Positions 51,899-61,100 of a stretch of DNA of 64,000 nt are shown here, piece by piece. The DNA comes from CAZBWP01 sp964630265 (GTDB lineage: Bacteria > Pseudomonadota > Alphaproteobacteria > Rhodospirillales > Defluviicoccaceae). Position 1 is the stretch's first letter. Each line of letters begins with the position of its first letter. The stretch is taken from contig CAZVRW010000008.1 in the NCBI GenBank assembly GCA_964630265.1, positions 1 to 64,000 on the forward strand, in the 5' to 3' direction. The notes beneath the pieces are model-generated. The model ran no database searches. It was given only the letters and a program-made list of their open reading frames with translations, and was not told the origin of the DNA. A program made the translations under genes and the position numbers.

Positions 51899-54800
51899 TC
51901 ACGAGGTGACTGCGGCCACCCCTTGGTCTGTGCTGATGACGTGGAGCGGCTGCGGCTCGCCGAAGGCGTAGCCTTGGGCACGATCGATGCCGAGCTCGCG
52001 CAAGCGGTCGACGACCGCCGCGTTGTGGGCATATTCGCCGACCGTCTCGATCCCCATGCTCCGGCCGGCGGTCTGCACCGCAGCGACGAACGCGGCATCG
52101 ACGCTGTTGTCCACCACGTCACGCACGAAGCTGCCGTCGACCTTCAGGAAATCCGCCGGTACCGCGCGGAGATGGGCGAAGGAGGACGGGCCGGCTCCGA
52201 AGTCGTCGAGCGCCACCCGCGCCCCCAGCGCCTTCAGGTCGCGCGCCAGCATTGCGGCATTGCCGACATTGCGGGCGGTCAGCGTTTCCGCGAAGTCGAA
52301 ACACAGACGGTGCGGCGCAATGCCGTAGCGATCGAACCGTGAGGCGATGAAGCCCGTCATCTCCGGATCATTGATGGAATTGCCCGAAAGGTTGATCGCC
52401 AGTCCAACGGCCGATCGTCCCTCCAATTCGCTCGCGAGGAAGGCGATGGCGGTGTCGATCACCCAACGATCGATCGCTCCCATGAGGCCGAAGCGGTCGG
52501 CCGCCGAAACGAAGGCATCGGGCCCGACGACGTCACCGTCGCTGTCGACGAGGCGGAGCAGCACCTCCCACAGATCGGTGGTGCCGGTTCGCTCGGACAG
52601 CACCACCATCGGCTGGCAAAAGAGCCGAAAGCGCCGCTCATCCAGCGCCGACTGCAATCGGCTGGCAAGCAGCACCTCGCCGTGTCCCGGCGAGACCTCG
52701 GCCGCGCCCCGGCGGACGTAATGCACCCGGTTGCCGCCCGCCTGCTTGGCAGCGTAGCAGGCCAGATCAGCGCGTGTCAGCACCTGCGCGGCATCCTCGG
52801 AGTCCGGTCCGATGGGCACGACGCCGACGCTGACGCCGATCCGGAAGCTCCGGTCGTTCCAGACGAACCGATGATCGCGAATGGTGGCGACGATGGTCTC
52901 GGCGATCTTGATGGCTTCCTCGAGCGCACAGGCATCGAGCAACAGCGCGAACTCGTCGCCGCCGAGCCGCGCGAAGGTGTCGCGCTCCCGGAACTTGCCG
53001 ACGAACAGCCCGCGAATCTGCGCCAGCAAGGCATCGCCGGCGGCGTGTCCGGCGGCGTCGTTGACGCATTTGAACGCGTCCAGATCAAGGAAACAGACCG
53101 CGTGATTCCAGCCGTGGGCGCGGGCGCTGGCCACCGCGCGTTCCAGGCGACGAGCGAATTCCCGCCGGTTGACCAAACCGGTCAGCGGATCGTGCGACGC
53201 CTCATGCGCCAGTTGCCGCGTCCGCCTGCGGATCTCGGTGACATCACGAAACACCAGCACGGCGCCGATCAGCCCGCCGGTGCGGGCGCGGATCGACGAT
53301 GCGACCATGTCGATCGCGTGGTCGACGCCGCGCCGGCAGACGAGCAAAACCGGCCGCGCCGGCACCAGCGGTGTCGCCGCCGCGAGGCACTCGGCCAACG
53401 GATCGGAGGCCGCTTCGCCGGTTTGCTCGTCGACCAGTCGGACCACGTCGAGCAGTGACCGGCCGCGCGCCTCGTCCAGGGTCCAACCGGTGAGCCGTTC
53501 GGCGACCGGGTTCAAATAGTCGATGCGCCCCGCCGCATCGGTGGAAATCACCGCGTCGCCGATGGCATGCAGCGTCACCTCGGCCCGCTCCTTCTCGGCG
53601 AACAGCGCGTCTTCGCTGAGCTTGCGGTCAGTGATGTCGAGGACGGAACCGATGACGCGCTGCGGTCCGCCAGCGGTGTCACGCAGCACTTCCCCGCGGC
53701 TGCTCACGAGCCGAATACCGCCGTCCGGGCGGACGACGCGGAGCTCGGTGGCATACGTCAAATCTCCCGCCAGCGCTTCCGCCAACGCCGCCTCGACGCG
53801 GGGACGATCCGCCGGATGGATGGCATCCATGACCCGCTGGATCGTCGGCTCGAAGATGCCGGGCGCGTAGCCGAAGATCAGAAAGTGCTCATCGGACCAT
53901 GCGCATCGCCCGGTCGCGATGTCCCATGACCAGCTGCCGAAATGGGCGATGCGCTCGGCAGTCTTGAGCAGATCCTGGCTTTCGCGCAAGGCTCGCTCAT
54001 TGGCATGGCGCGCCGTCACATCGACGACCAGGACATAAAACCCCTGCACCGTGCCGTCGTCGGCGATGTCGGGGGTGTAGGTCACCTCGTTGCGTCGCGT
54101 TCCGGCGGCGGCGGCGAGGACGTATTCGTAGCGAACCTCGCGGCCCGCCAGCACCTCGTCGATGTACGGCGCGATGTCGCGGAAGACGTCGCCGCCGAGC
54201 AGCTCGCGGGCATGCAGGCCGATGATCTCGTCGATCGGCCGGCCGAAGTCGCGTTCATAGGCGTGGTTGACGAACCGGTACACGCAGTCGCGATCGAGAT
54301 AGGCGATGCGCGCCGGCAGAGCGTTGGCGATGCGGTTGGACCGGGCTTCGCTTTCGGCCAGCTTCCGCTCGGCCGTGCGCCGCGCCGTCACGTCGGTCCC
54401 GAGCGAAATGAAATAGCGGGGCCGGCCGTCGGTATCGAAGAAGCCCCGGTCGTCCCAGAGGTGCCAGTGCACCGCACCCGACGCATCGCGCACCGCGTGC
54501 TCGATCAAGCGCGAGGGCGCCTCGGGCGAGATGGCGGCCAGATGGGCAAGCGCCGGTTCACGGTCGGCCGGGTCGAGCAGGTCGAGAAACCGACAACCGA
54601 TCATCGCCTCCGGTCGGGTGCCGAAGAAACGGGCGTAGGCCGTGTTGACGAAGGTCAACGTCGTGTCCGGCAGATATCGGCAGATCAGCGCCGGATGGTG
54701 CTCGACGAGGTAGCGATAGATGTCCGGCGTCACGCCCGCGTCGCCGCCATCTTCGCTGGCGTCTTCGCGGGCGACGAGCCGCAGCAGCCAGGGGCCGGCA

Positions 54801-55165
54801 CCGTCGAGGGCGGTCAGTTCGGCCGGCAGCACCGGTCCATCGGCGACGCGAAAACCGACGCGTCGCGTCCGGCACACGGTATCGTCGTCGGCGGCGCCGG
54901 ACGCCGCTTGGTTGGTGGCGGCGCCCAATGCAGCAAGGTCGTCGGCACCAGCGAGACAGGCTGCCAACGGCGTTCCCAGCAACGTCTCGCCCGCCACGCC
55001 ACTCGCCGTCGCCAGTCCGCGGCTCACGGCAACGATCCGCGGCACGCCATCGTCCGCCGTTCGGTCCGCCAACAGGACCGGTTGATCCAAAACCTCAAAG
55101 GCCTTACGCCACGCGCCTGTCATTGCCGCCTCCGAGCGAACTGGAGCATCCGGAAGGTCAGGCAT
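51899..55165 (-). CDS. Multi-PAS GGDEF-EAL cyclic di-GMP signalling protein
   Basis: 1088-residue cytoplasmic protein. About five PAS domains (approximately 20-130, 150-265, 270-390, 395-510, 515-640), then GGDEF (650-810) and EAL (825-1075). GGDEF is intact (ARLGGDEFALLL) with an inhibitory RERD motif five residues before it. EAL keeps its catalytic set in EVLLRL, INLSGNSI, FDFAET, LDDFGAG, LKVDGSF and IETVGEY, so both synthesis and hydrolysis of c-di-GMP are possible. No membrane helix. Start: ATG 55165, or ATG 55123, which has GGAGG five bases ahead and would remove 14 residues. Confidence 0.93.
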   Translation of the reverse strand: MPDLPDAPVRSEAAMTGAWRKAFEVLDQPVLLADRTADDGVPRIVAVSRGLATASGVAGETLLGTPLAACLAGADDLAALGAATNQAASGAADDDTVCRTRRVGFRVADGPVLPAELTALDGAGPWLLRLVAREDASEDGGDAGVTPDIYRYLVEHHPALICRYLPDTTLTFVNTAYARFFGTRPEAMIGCRFLDLLDPADREPALAHLAAISPEAPSRLIEHAVRDASGAVHWHLWDDRGFFDTDGRPRYFISLGTDVTARRTAERKLAESEARSNRIANALPARIAYLDRDCVYRFVNHAYERDFGRPIDEIIGLHARELLGGDVFRDIAPYIDEVLAGREVRYEYVLAAAAGTRRNEVTYTPDIADDGTVQGFYVLVVDVTARHANERALRESQDLLKTAERIAHFGSWSWDIATGRCAWSDEHFLIFGYAPGIFEPTIQRVMDAIHPADRPRVEAALAEALAGDLTYATELRVVRPDGGIRLVSSRGEVLRDTAGGPQRVIGSVLDITDRKLSEDALFAEKERAEVTLHAIGDAVISTDAAGRIDYLNPVAERLTGWTLDEARGRSLLDVVRLVDEQTGEAASDPLAECLAAATPLVPARPVLLVCRRGVDHAIDMVASSIRARTGGLIGAVLVFRDVTEIRRRTRQLAHEASHDPLTGLVNRREFARRLERAVASARAHGWNHAVCFLDLDAFKCVNDAAGHAAGDALLAQIRGLFVGKFRERDTFARLGGDEFALLLDACALEEAIKIAETIVATIRDHRFVWNDRSFRIGVSVGVVPIGPDSEDAAQVLTRADLACYAAKQAGGNRVHYVRRGAAEVSPGHGEVLLASRLQSALDERRFRLFCQPMVVLSERTGTTDLWEVLLRLVDSDGDVVGPDAFVSAADRFGLMGAIDRWVIDTAIAFLASELEGRSAVGLAINLSGNSINDPEMTGFIASRFDRYGIAPHRLCFDFAETLTARNVGNAAMLARDLKALGARVALDDFGAGPSSFAHLRAVPADFLKVDGSFVRDVVDNSVDAAFVAAVQTAGRSMGIETVGEYAHNAAVVDRLRELGIDRAQGYAFGEPQPLHVISTDQGVAAVTS

Positions 55166-55453
55166 CGGTGGACGTCATCGACGCGGCACGCTGTCGCGAA
55201 CGGCAGAACCCAAACCGACCCACCCCAAATTATGGCCCAAATGGGCTATATCGGCAAGCGTCATCTCGCGAACCGGGGCAGTCCTTCCACAACCTTTGAT
55301 AAAACAACGGAAAACAGGCGACGGATCGACACGCCGTCCCCTGCCCCCACCGGTTGGGTGAACGATTGTTCATGAATCGGCAAGGACAACGCAAGGTCTT
55401 CGCGTCATCTTCGGGTGATCAATTCCACGCCTTGCAACTGAGGGTTTTACAGC
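55166..55453. other. Intergenic region upstream of the DegP-type protease (288 bp)
   Basis: Divergent region between the PAS protein and the protease. I see no gene; the AT-richer stretch 55300-55320 (TTTGATAAAACAACGG) could be a promoter, but no clear sigma-E type boxes were found. Confidence 0.35.
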
Positions 55454-56953
55454 ATGACAAAAACCTTGTCTTCTCGTGGTATCTTGCCGATACGCCGTGT
55501 TGGCGGTGCCGCGATGGCCGCAGTCCTTGCGGTCGGCCTGCTCGCCGATCCGGGCGTCGCGGCGGCCCGATCGACGCCGGGCAGTTTCGCGGATCTGGTG
55601 GAAACCGTCGGCCCAGCGGTGGTCCAGATCACGACCACCGGGACCGCCTCGGCCCGCGCCGTCGGCCCCGCCGAGGTGCCGGAGGCGTTTCGCCAGGGAC
55701 CGTTCAAGGAGTTTTTCGAACGGTTTTTCGGCCATCAAATGCCGGAGAGTGAGCCGCGCCCGCAGCCCCGAACGTCCGGACTCGGCTCCGGCTTCATCGT
55801 TGATGCCGATGGCCACGTGGTCACCAACAACCACGTCATCGCCAACGCCAGCGCCATCACCGTGAAACTGACCGACGGCCGCGAACTCACCGCCGACGTC
55901 GTCGGCATCGATCAGAAGACCGATCTCGCGGTGCTGCGCGTCGACACCGATGCGCCGCTGCCAACCGTCACCTGGGGTGAGTCCGATTCGCTCCGCGTCG
56001 GCGACTGGGTGGTCGCCGTGGGCAACCCCTTCGGCCTGGATGGCACGGCCACCGCCGGGATCGTTTCCGCCCGTGGGCGCAACATCGGTGCCGGCCCGTA
56101 CGACGACTTCATCCAGATCGACGCACCGATCAATCGCGGCAACTCCGGTGGCCCGCTGTTCGATGCTGACGGCCGCGTCGTCGGCGTCAACACGGCGATC
56201 TTCAGCCCGTCTGGTGGCAACGTGGGCATCGGCTTCGCCATCCCGGCGGCCATCGCTCGCGACGTCGTCGCCCAACTGATCGATACGGGCGAGGTCAAGC
56301 GCGGCTGGCTCGGGGTGATGATTCAGCCGGTCACGCCGGATATCGCGGAGAGCCTAGGGCTGGACGAGCCCGTCGGCGCCCTGGTCGCCCGCGTCGAACC
56401 GGACAGCCCCGCGGCACGGGGCGGCCTGCGCGCCGGCGACGTCATCGTTGCCTTCGACGGCCAAGCCATCGACACCGTCCGCGACCTGTCGCTGGCCGCC
56501 GCGAGCACCAAGGCCGGCAGCACCACAGCGGTAACGGTGCGGCGCAACGACGCGCCGGTGACCCTGGATGTGACCATCGGCGCAGCCCCCACCAGCATCG
56601 CCGCGGCGCGGCCGGGTGCCGGCGATGCGCCCCAGACGGATGAAGCCCAAACGGTGGAGGGCATGGGCCTGGCCGTCGCCGGTCTGGACGACGGCACCCG
56701 CGCCCGCTTCGGTGTCGCCCCGGACACCGCCGGGGTCGTCATCGTTGACGTCGATGCCGACGCCGATGCCGCGCGCAAGGGGCTCCGCCCCGGCGATGTC
56801 ATCACCCAGGCGGGCGGTGTCGAGGTCGTCACGCCGGCCGACCTGAAGGAGGCGGTGACGGCGGCGCAGTCCGCCGACCGGGGCAGCGTCCTGGTGCTGA
56901 TCGAGCGTGACGGCATGACCCGGTTCGTCGCCCTGTCGCTCGCCGACGCCTGA
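55454..56953 (+). CDS. DegP/HtrA-type periplasmic serine protease (Do family)
   Basis: Periplasmic serine protease and chaperone. Signal peptide to about residue 38 (PGVAAARS), S1C protease domain with the triad in NNHVI (His), TDLAVLRV (Asp) and RGNSGGPLF (Ser), then two PDZ domains: the first at LGVMIQPVTPDIAESLG, PDSPAARGGLRAGDV, the second at VAGLDDGTRARFGV, DADAARKGLRPGDVI. 499 residues. GAGGG precedes ATG 55454. Immediately followed by a strong terminator and an OmpR-type two-component system; the same order (degP-response regulator-kinase) occurs in alphaproteobacteria and suggests envelope-stress linkage. Confidence 0.94.
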   Translation: MTKTLSSRGILPIRRVGGAAMAAVLAVGLLADPGVAAARSTPGSFADLVETVGPAVVQITTTGTASARAVGPAEVPEAFRQGPFKEFFERFFGHQMPESEPRPQPRTSGLGSGFIVDADGHVVTNNHVIANASAITVKLTDGRELTADVVGIDQKTDLAVLRVDTDAPLPTVTWGESDSLRVGDWVVAVGNPFGLDGTATAGIVSARGRNIGAGPYDDFIQIDAPINRGNSGGPLFDADGRVVGVNTAIFSPSGGNVGIGFAIPAAIARDVVAQLIDTGEVKRGWLGVMIQPVTPDIAESLGLDEPVGALVARVEPDSPAARGGLRAGDVIVAFDGQAIDTVRDLSLAAASTKAGSTTAVTVRRNDAPVTLDVTIGAAPTSIAAARPGAGDAPQTDEAQTVEGMGLAVAGLDDGTRARFGVAPDTAGVVIVDVDADADAARKGLRPGDVITQAGGVEVVTPADLKEAVTAAQSADRGSVLVLIERDGMTRFVALSLADA

Positions 56954-57018
56954 CTGCAGAGATCGTTCCGGCTCGTCCCCGCCGGACGAGCGGGCGGCGA
57001 AGTTCCCACGCCGCCCGG

Positions 57019-57057
57019 AGACCCCGCTTCGCCCCCCACGGAGCGGGGTCTTTTTTC
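57019..57057 (+). terminator. Rho-independent terminator after the protease
   Basis: GACCCCGCT (57020-57028) pairs with AGCGGGGTC (57042-57050), followed by a run of six T from 57051. About 66 bases after the protease stop and 40 bases before the response regulator. Confidence 0.9.
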
Positions 57058-57097
57058 TCCGCCGCCGCGGCGGTTTTTCGCTGATATAGTCCGGTTC

Positions 57098-57778
57098 ATG
57101 CGCATTCTGATTGTCGAAGACGACACTGCGACCGCCGAGTACCTGCGCAAGGGCCTGACGGAAAGCGGCCACGTGATCGATCACGCCGCGACCGGGCCGG
57201 ACGGCCTGGCGCTCGCCGCCGCCGGCGGTTACGAAGCGCTGGTCGTCGACCGCATGCTGCCCGGGCTGGACGGCTTGGCGGTGATCGCGGCATTGCGCGA
57301 CCGGCGGATCGCCACGCCGGTGCTGATCCTCAGCGCCCTGTCCAAGGTCGACGACCGGGTGCACGGCCTGCGCGCCGGCGGCGATGACTATCTGACCAAG
57401 CCCTTCGCGTTCTCCGAACTGCTGGCCCGCCTCGAAGCCCTGGTCCGCCGCTCCGGCAGCGCCGACGCGACGCTGACCAAGATTGTCGTCGCCGACCTGG
57501 AACTGGACCGGCTGGCGCGGACCGTGCACCGCGCCGGCCAGCGCATCGACCTGCAACCGCGGGAGTTCCGGCTGCTGGAATACCTGATGCGCCACGCCGG
57601 CCAGGTGGTCACCCGGACGATGCTGCTGGAAGCCATCTGGGATTACCATTTCGACCCCCAGACCAACGTCATCGACGTGCACATCAGCCGCCTGCGATCG
57701 AAAATCGACAAGGGCTTCGAGCCGCCGCTCCTGCACACCATCCGCGGCGCAGGATACGCACTTCGTGCGCCTTCGTAA
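57098..57778 (+). CDS. OmpR/PhoB-family response regulator
   Basis: 226-residue two-component DNA-binding regulator. Receiver domain: acidic pocket VEDD, phospho-Asp in VVDRMLPGLDGL, Lys in TKPF; C-terminal winged helix with DLQPREFRLLEYLMRHAGQVVTR and VDVHISRLRSKIDKG. Closest by appearance to QseB/CusR-like regulators. The next gene, the sensor kinase, overlaps its 3' end by 14 bases. Confidence 0.93.
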   Translation: MRILIVEDDTATAEYLRKGLTESGHVIDHAATGPDGLALAAAGGYEALVVDRMLPGLDGLAVIAALRDRRIATPVLILSALSKVDDRVHGLRAGGDDYLTKPFAFSELLARLEALVRRSGSADATLTKIVVADLELDRLARTVHRAGQRIDLQPREFRLLEYLMRHAGQVVTRTMLLEAIWDYHFDPQTNVIDVHISRLRSKIDKGFEPPLLHTIRGAGYALRAPS

Positions 57779-59153
57779 CGCCGTTCGCACGTCGGCCTTT
57801 CGCCTCACGCTGCTTTATACCGCGGTGTTCGGCGTCTCCGTGCTGCTGCTGCTTGGCGCCGTCTCCATCTCCACCCTGGCGGTGCTGGACCGCCAGACCG
57901 ACGAAACCATCGAGGCCGAAATCCGCGGCCTCGCCGAACAGTATCGCCAACAGGGGCTGGCCCGCCTGGTGGCAGTGCTGCGCGCCCGCAGCGGCGACGC
58001 CGACGACGAGGTGTATCTCCTGATCGACCCGGCGCTGCGCCCGCTGGCCGGAAATCTGCGACAGTGGCCGGCCGAGGCCCACGCCGACGGCGATTGGGTC
58101 CGCCTCACCCTCGACCGTCTGACCCCCGACGAAACGATCAGCCGCGAGGTCCGCGCCCGCACGTTCGTCCTGCGCGGCGGCTATCGGCTGCTGGTGGGGC
58201 GGGACGCCCGGGCCCGCACCCGGTTTCGCGAGACCATTCTGCAGGCGCTCGGCTGGTCGGTGGCGGCGACAGTGCTGCTGGGGATCGGCGGCGGCGTCCT
58301 GACCAGCCGGCTCGTCCTCGCCCGTGTCGATCGCATCTCCACCACCACCCGGCAGATCATGGCGGGCGACCTGAGCCAACGCATCGCCGAGACCGGCAGC
58401 GGCGACGAGTTCGACCGGCTGGCCGAAAGTCTGAATGCCATGCTCGCCCGACTCGACCACCTGATGACCGGCATGCGGCTTGCCACCGACAGCATCGCCC
58501 ACGACCTGCGGGGTCCGCTGACGCGACTCAAGGCCCGCATCGAACTGGCCTTGCGCACGCCGCCTGGCAGCGACGCCGACCGTCGCGCCCTGGAGAGCGT
58601 GCTCGACCAGGCAGACGCAGCGATCGCGTTGTTCGACGGTCTGCTGGCCATCGCGCTGGCCCAGTCGGGCGCCGGCAACCGGGAGATCCGCACGGTCGAC
58701 TTGGCGGCGTGCGCCGCCGAGGCGGTCGAGTTATATCAGCCGGTCGCCGAGGACAAGGGCCTCAGCCTTGAGACCACGCTGCCGGCGGCCGCGGCGCCAA
58801 TCCGGGCCGAGCCGCAGTTCCTGGCGCAGGCGCTGGCCAACCTGCTGGACAACGCCGTCAAGTATACCCCGGCTGGCGGTCGGGTGACGGTCGGCGTCGA
58901 GGGCACCCCCGACGCAGTGACTCTCGCAGTCGCCGACAGCGGCCCCGGCATCCCGGCGGAGGCGCGCCGGCGGGTGCTGGAGCGCTTCGTCCGGCTGGAG
59001 GAGAGCCGGTCCTCGCCTGGCGCCGGTCTCGGGCTCAGCCTGGTTGCCGCCGTGTGCGATCTGCACGGCGCCACCCTGGATCTCGCGGACAACGCGCCGG
59101 GCCTTCGCGTCACCATCCGCTTTCCGAAGCCGGCCGACCCCGCAGATGGTTGA
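57765..59153 (+). CDS. Sensor histidine kinase of the OmpR-type pair
   Basis: Membrane histidine kinase of 462 residues starting with GTG 57765 inside the regulator's last codons. First membrane helix about 14-36, a periplasmic domain of about 130 residues, second helix near 165-187, HAMP linker, HisKA with the phospho-His in SIAHDLRGPLTRLKARIE, and HATPase_c with LLDNAVKYTP (N box), DSGPGIP and GAGLGLSLV. Translational coupling with its regulator is clear. The stimulus is unknown; neighbour DegP suggests envelope stress (inference). Confidence 0.92.
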   Translation: MRLRNAVRTSAFRLTLLYTAVFGVSVLLLLGAVSISTLAVLDRQTDETIEAEIRGLAEQYRQQGLARLVAVLRARSGDADDEVYLLIDPALRPLAGNLRQWPAEAHADGDWVRLTLDRLTPDETISREVRARTFVLRGGYRLLVGRDARARTRFRETILQALGWSVAATVLLGIGGGVLTSRLVLARVDRISTTTRQIMAGDLSQRIAETGSGDEFDRLAESLNAMLARLDHLMTGMRLATDSIAHDLRGPLTRLKARIELALRTPPGSDADRRALESVLDQADAAIALFDGLLAIALAQSGAGNREIRTVDLAACAAEAVELYQPVAEDKGLSLETTLPAAAAPIRAEPQFLAQALANLLDNAVKYTPAGGRVTVGVEGTPDAVTLAVADSGPGIPAEARRRVLERFVRLEESRSSPGAGLGLSLVAAVCDLHGATLDLADNAPGLRVTIRFPKPADPADG

Positions 59154-59263
59154 CCGCGCCCGGCAGGTGCCGACTGGAATTCCGGTCACCGATCCCGTAA
59201 GTCTGGGGTGGTACCCCTGCCACCGGCCGCCCTGCTCCCGACAGCGAACCGCGAGGCCCTTCC

Positions 59264-61096
59264 ATGACCAGCTTCGTTCACGCCATGCCGTTCGGTGCCC
59301 AGCCCGTGACCGACGGCGTCCGTTTTCGCCTCTGGGCCCCCGATCGTTCCGACCTGGCGCTGCGCCTGGAGCGCGGCGACGCGCATCGCGAAATTCCGCT
59401 CACCCCCGATGCCGCCGGCTGGTTCGACACCACCGTCACCGACGCTCGACCCGGCGATCGCTATCGCTGGCGGGTGGGCGGTGACCTGCTCGTCCCCGAC
59501 CCGGCATCACGCTTCCAGCCCGACGACGTGCACGGCGCCAGCGAGGTGATCGACCCCGCCGCCTATTGCTGGCAGTTTGCCGACTGGTGCGGCCGTCCGT
59601 GGGAACAGACCGTCCTGTATGAGATGCACATTGGCGCGTTCTCGCCGCAGGCCACCTACGCCGGCGTCGCGGACAAGTTGGACCATCTCGTCGATCTCGG
59701 CGTCACCGCCATCGAACTGATGCCGGTCGCCGACTTTCCGGGACGATGGGATTGGGGCTACGACGGCGTCGCGCTGTTCGCGCCGGACAGTGTCTACGGT
59801 CGGCCGGAAGATCTGAAAGCGTTGATCGACGCCGCCCACGGCCGCGGCCTGATGGTGTTTCTCGACGTCGTCTACAATCATTTCGGGCCGGAGGGGAACT
59901 ATCTGTATGTCCTCGCCCGCGAGCATTTTTTTAACGAACAGCGGTACACGCCATGGGGTGCCGCGATCAACTACGACGGTGCGGAGTCCCGGCCGGTACG
60001 CGACTTCGTCATCAACAACGTGCTGTACTGGTTGAACGAATATCGCTTCGATGGCCTGCGGTTCGACGCCGTCGACGCCATCGACGACCGCTCGGCCCAT
60101 CACATCCTCGATGAAATCGCCGAACGCGTCCACGCCGCCGTCGAGCCGGACCGGTTTGTTCATCTGGTGCTCGAAAACGATCGCAATCAGGCGCGTCGCC
60201 TGGAGCGCGGTGTTGACGGCCGGCCGCGCACCTACACCGCCCAGTGGAACGACGACATCCACCACGCGTTGCACACGACGCTGACCGGCGAAGACGGCGG
60301 CTATTACGTGGACTACGCGGGTGATCCCGTCGGCCATCTGGGGCGCTGCCTGGCCGAGGGATTTGCCTATCAGGGCGACGCCTCGACGTTCCGCAAGGGA
60401 GAACGGCGGGGCGAGCCGAGCGCCGGTCTGCCGCCGGTCGCCTTCGTCGATTTCCTACAGAACCACGACCAGATCGGCAATCGCGCCTTCGGGGAACGGA
60501 TCGGCGCGCTCGCTCCGCCCGAAGCGGTGACGGCGGCGACGGCCGTCGTCTTGCTGGCGCCGGCGGTGCCGCTCCTGTTCATGGGCGAGGAGTGGGCGAG
60601 CGATCGCCCCTTCCAGTTTTTCTGCGATTTCGGCGAGGATCTGCGGCAGCCGGTGCGCGACGGCCGGCGGCGCGAGTTCGCGTCGTTTCCGGAGTTCTCC
60701 GACGAAGCGGCGCGCGAACGCATCCCCGATCCGCTGGCCGAACGGACGTTCCGCGACAGTGCCCTCGACTGGGACGAGCCCGGCCGCGAGCCGCACCGCT
60801 CCGCCCTGGCGCTCAGCCGTTGGCTGCTCGCCCTCCGCCGAGCGGTCGTGGTGCCGCGACTCGCCGGCGTCGCCGGCCACAGCGGCCGCCTTGAGCGCCG
60901 CGGCGACCGCGGTCTGACGGTGGCCTGGACGCTGGGCGATGGCGCGGTGCTGACCCTGATCGCCCATCTCGGCGCCGCTTCCGGGCCGGCACCAGCGACA
61001 TGGCCGGAGGGCGACTGCATCTTCTCGACGCATCCGGACGTGGCACGCCCGGCGAACCTGCCGGCATGGTTCGTCACCTGGTTCCTGGAGACGTGA
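59264..61096 (+). CDS. treZ: Malto-oligosyltrehalose trehalohydrolase TreZ
   Basis: GH13 enzyme that frees trehalose from maltooligosyl-trehalose. Motifs: CBM48-like N-terminus (RFRLWAPDRSDLALRLERG), YEMHIGAFSPQATYAG, MPVADFPGRWDWGYDGV, nucleophile in FDGLRFDAVDAIDD (Asp268), acid Glu in LVLENDRN, and NHDQIGNRAFGERI. All catalytic residues are intact, in contrast to the local GlgB. 610 residues. Four bases before treY on the same strand; together they form the TreY-TreZ route from glycogen or maltodextrin to trehalose. Confidence 0.95.
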   Translation: MTSFVHAMPFGAQPVTDGVRFRLWAPDRSDLALRLERGDAHREIPLTPDAAGWFDTTVTDARPGDRYRWRVGGDLLVPDPASRFQPDDVHGASEVIDPAAYCWQFADWCGRPWEQTVLYEMHIGAFSPQATYAGVADKLDHLVDLGVTAIELMPVADFPGRWDWGYDGVALFAPDSVYGRPEDLKALIDAAHGRGLMVFLDVVYNHFGPEGNYLYVLAREHFFNEQRYTPWGAAINYDGAESRPVRDFVINNVLYWLNEYRFDGLRFDAVDAIDDRSAHHILDEIAERVHAAVEPDRFVHLVLENDRNQARRLERGVDGRPRTYTAQWNDDIHHALHTTLTGEDGGYYVDYAGDPVGHLGRCLAEGFAYQGDASTFRKGERRGEPSAGLPPVAFVDFLQNHDQIGNRAFGERIGALAPPEAVTAATAVVLLAPAVPLLFMGEEWASDRPFQFFCDFGEDLRQPVRDGRRREFASFPEFSDEAARERIPDPLAERTFRDSALDWDEPGREPHRSALALSRWLLALRRAVVVPRLAGVAGHSGRLERRGDRGLTVAWTLGDGAVLTLIAHLGAASGPAPATWPEGDCIFSTHPDVARPANLPAWFVTWFLET

Positions 61097-61100
61097 CGCC

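Noticed and set aside
51899..52720. EAL domain as degenerate because the motif reads EVL and FDFAET
   Set aside because: All catalytic residues of the family (Glu, Asn, Glu, Asp-Asp, Lys, Glu) are found at their places, so activity is plausible.
59209..59222. Small inverted repeat GGGGT...ACCCC before treZ
   Set aside because: Too short and no regulator context.
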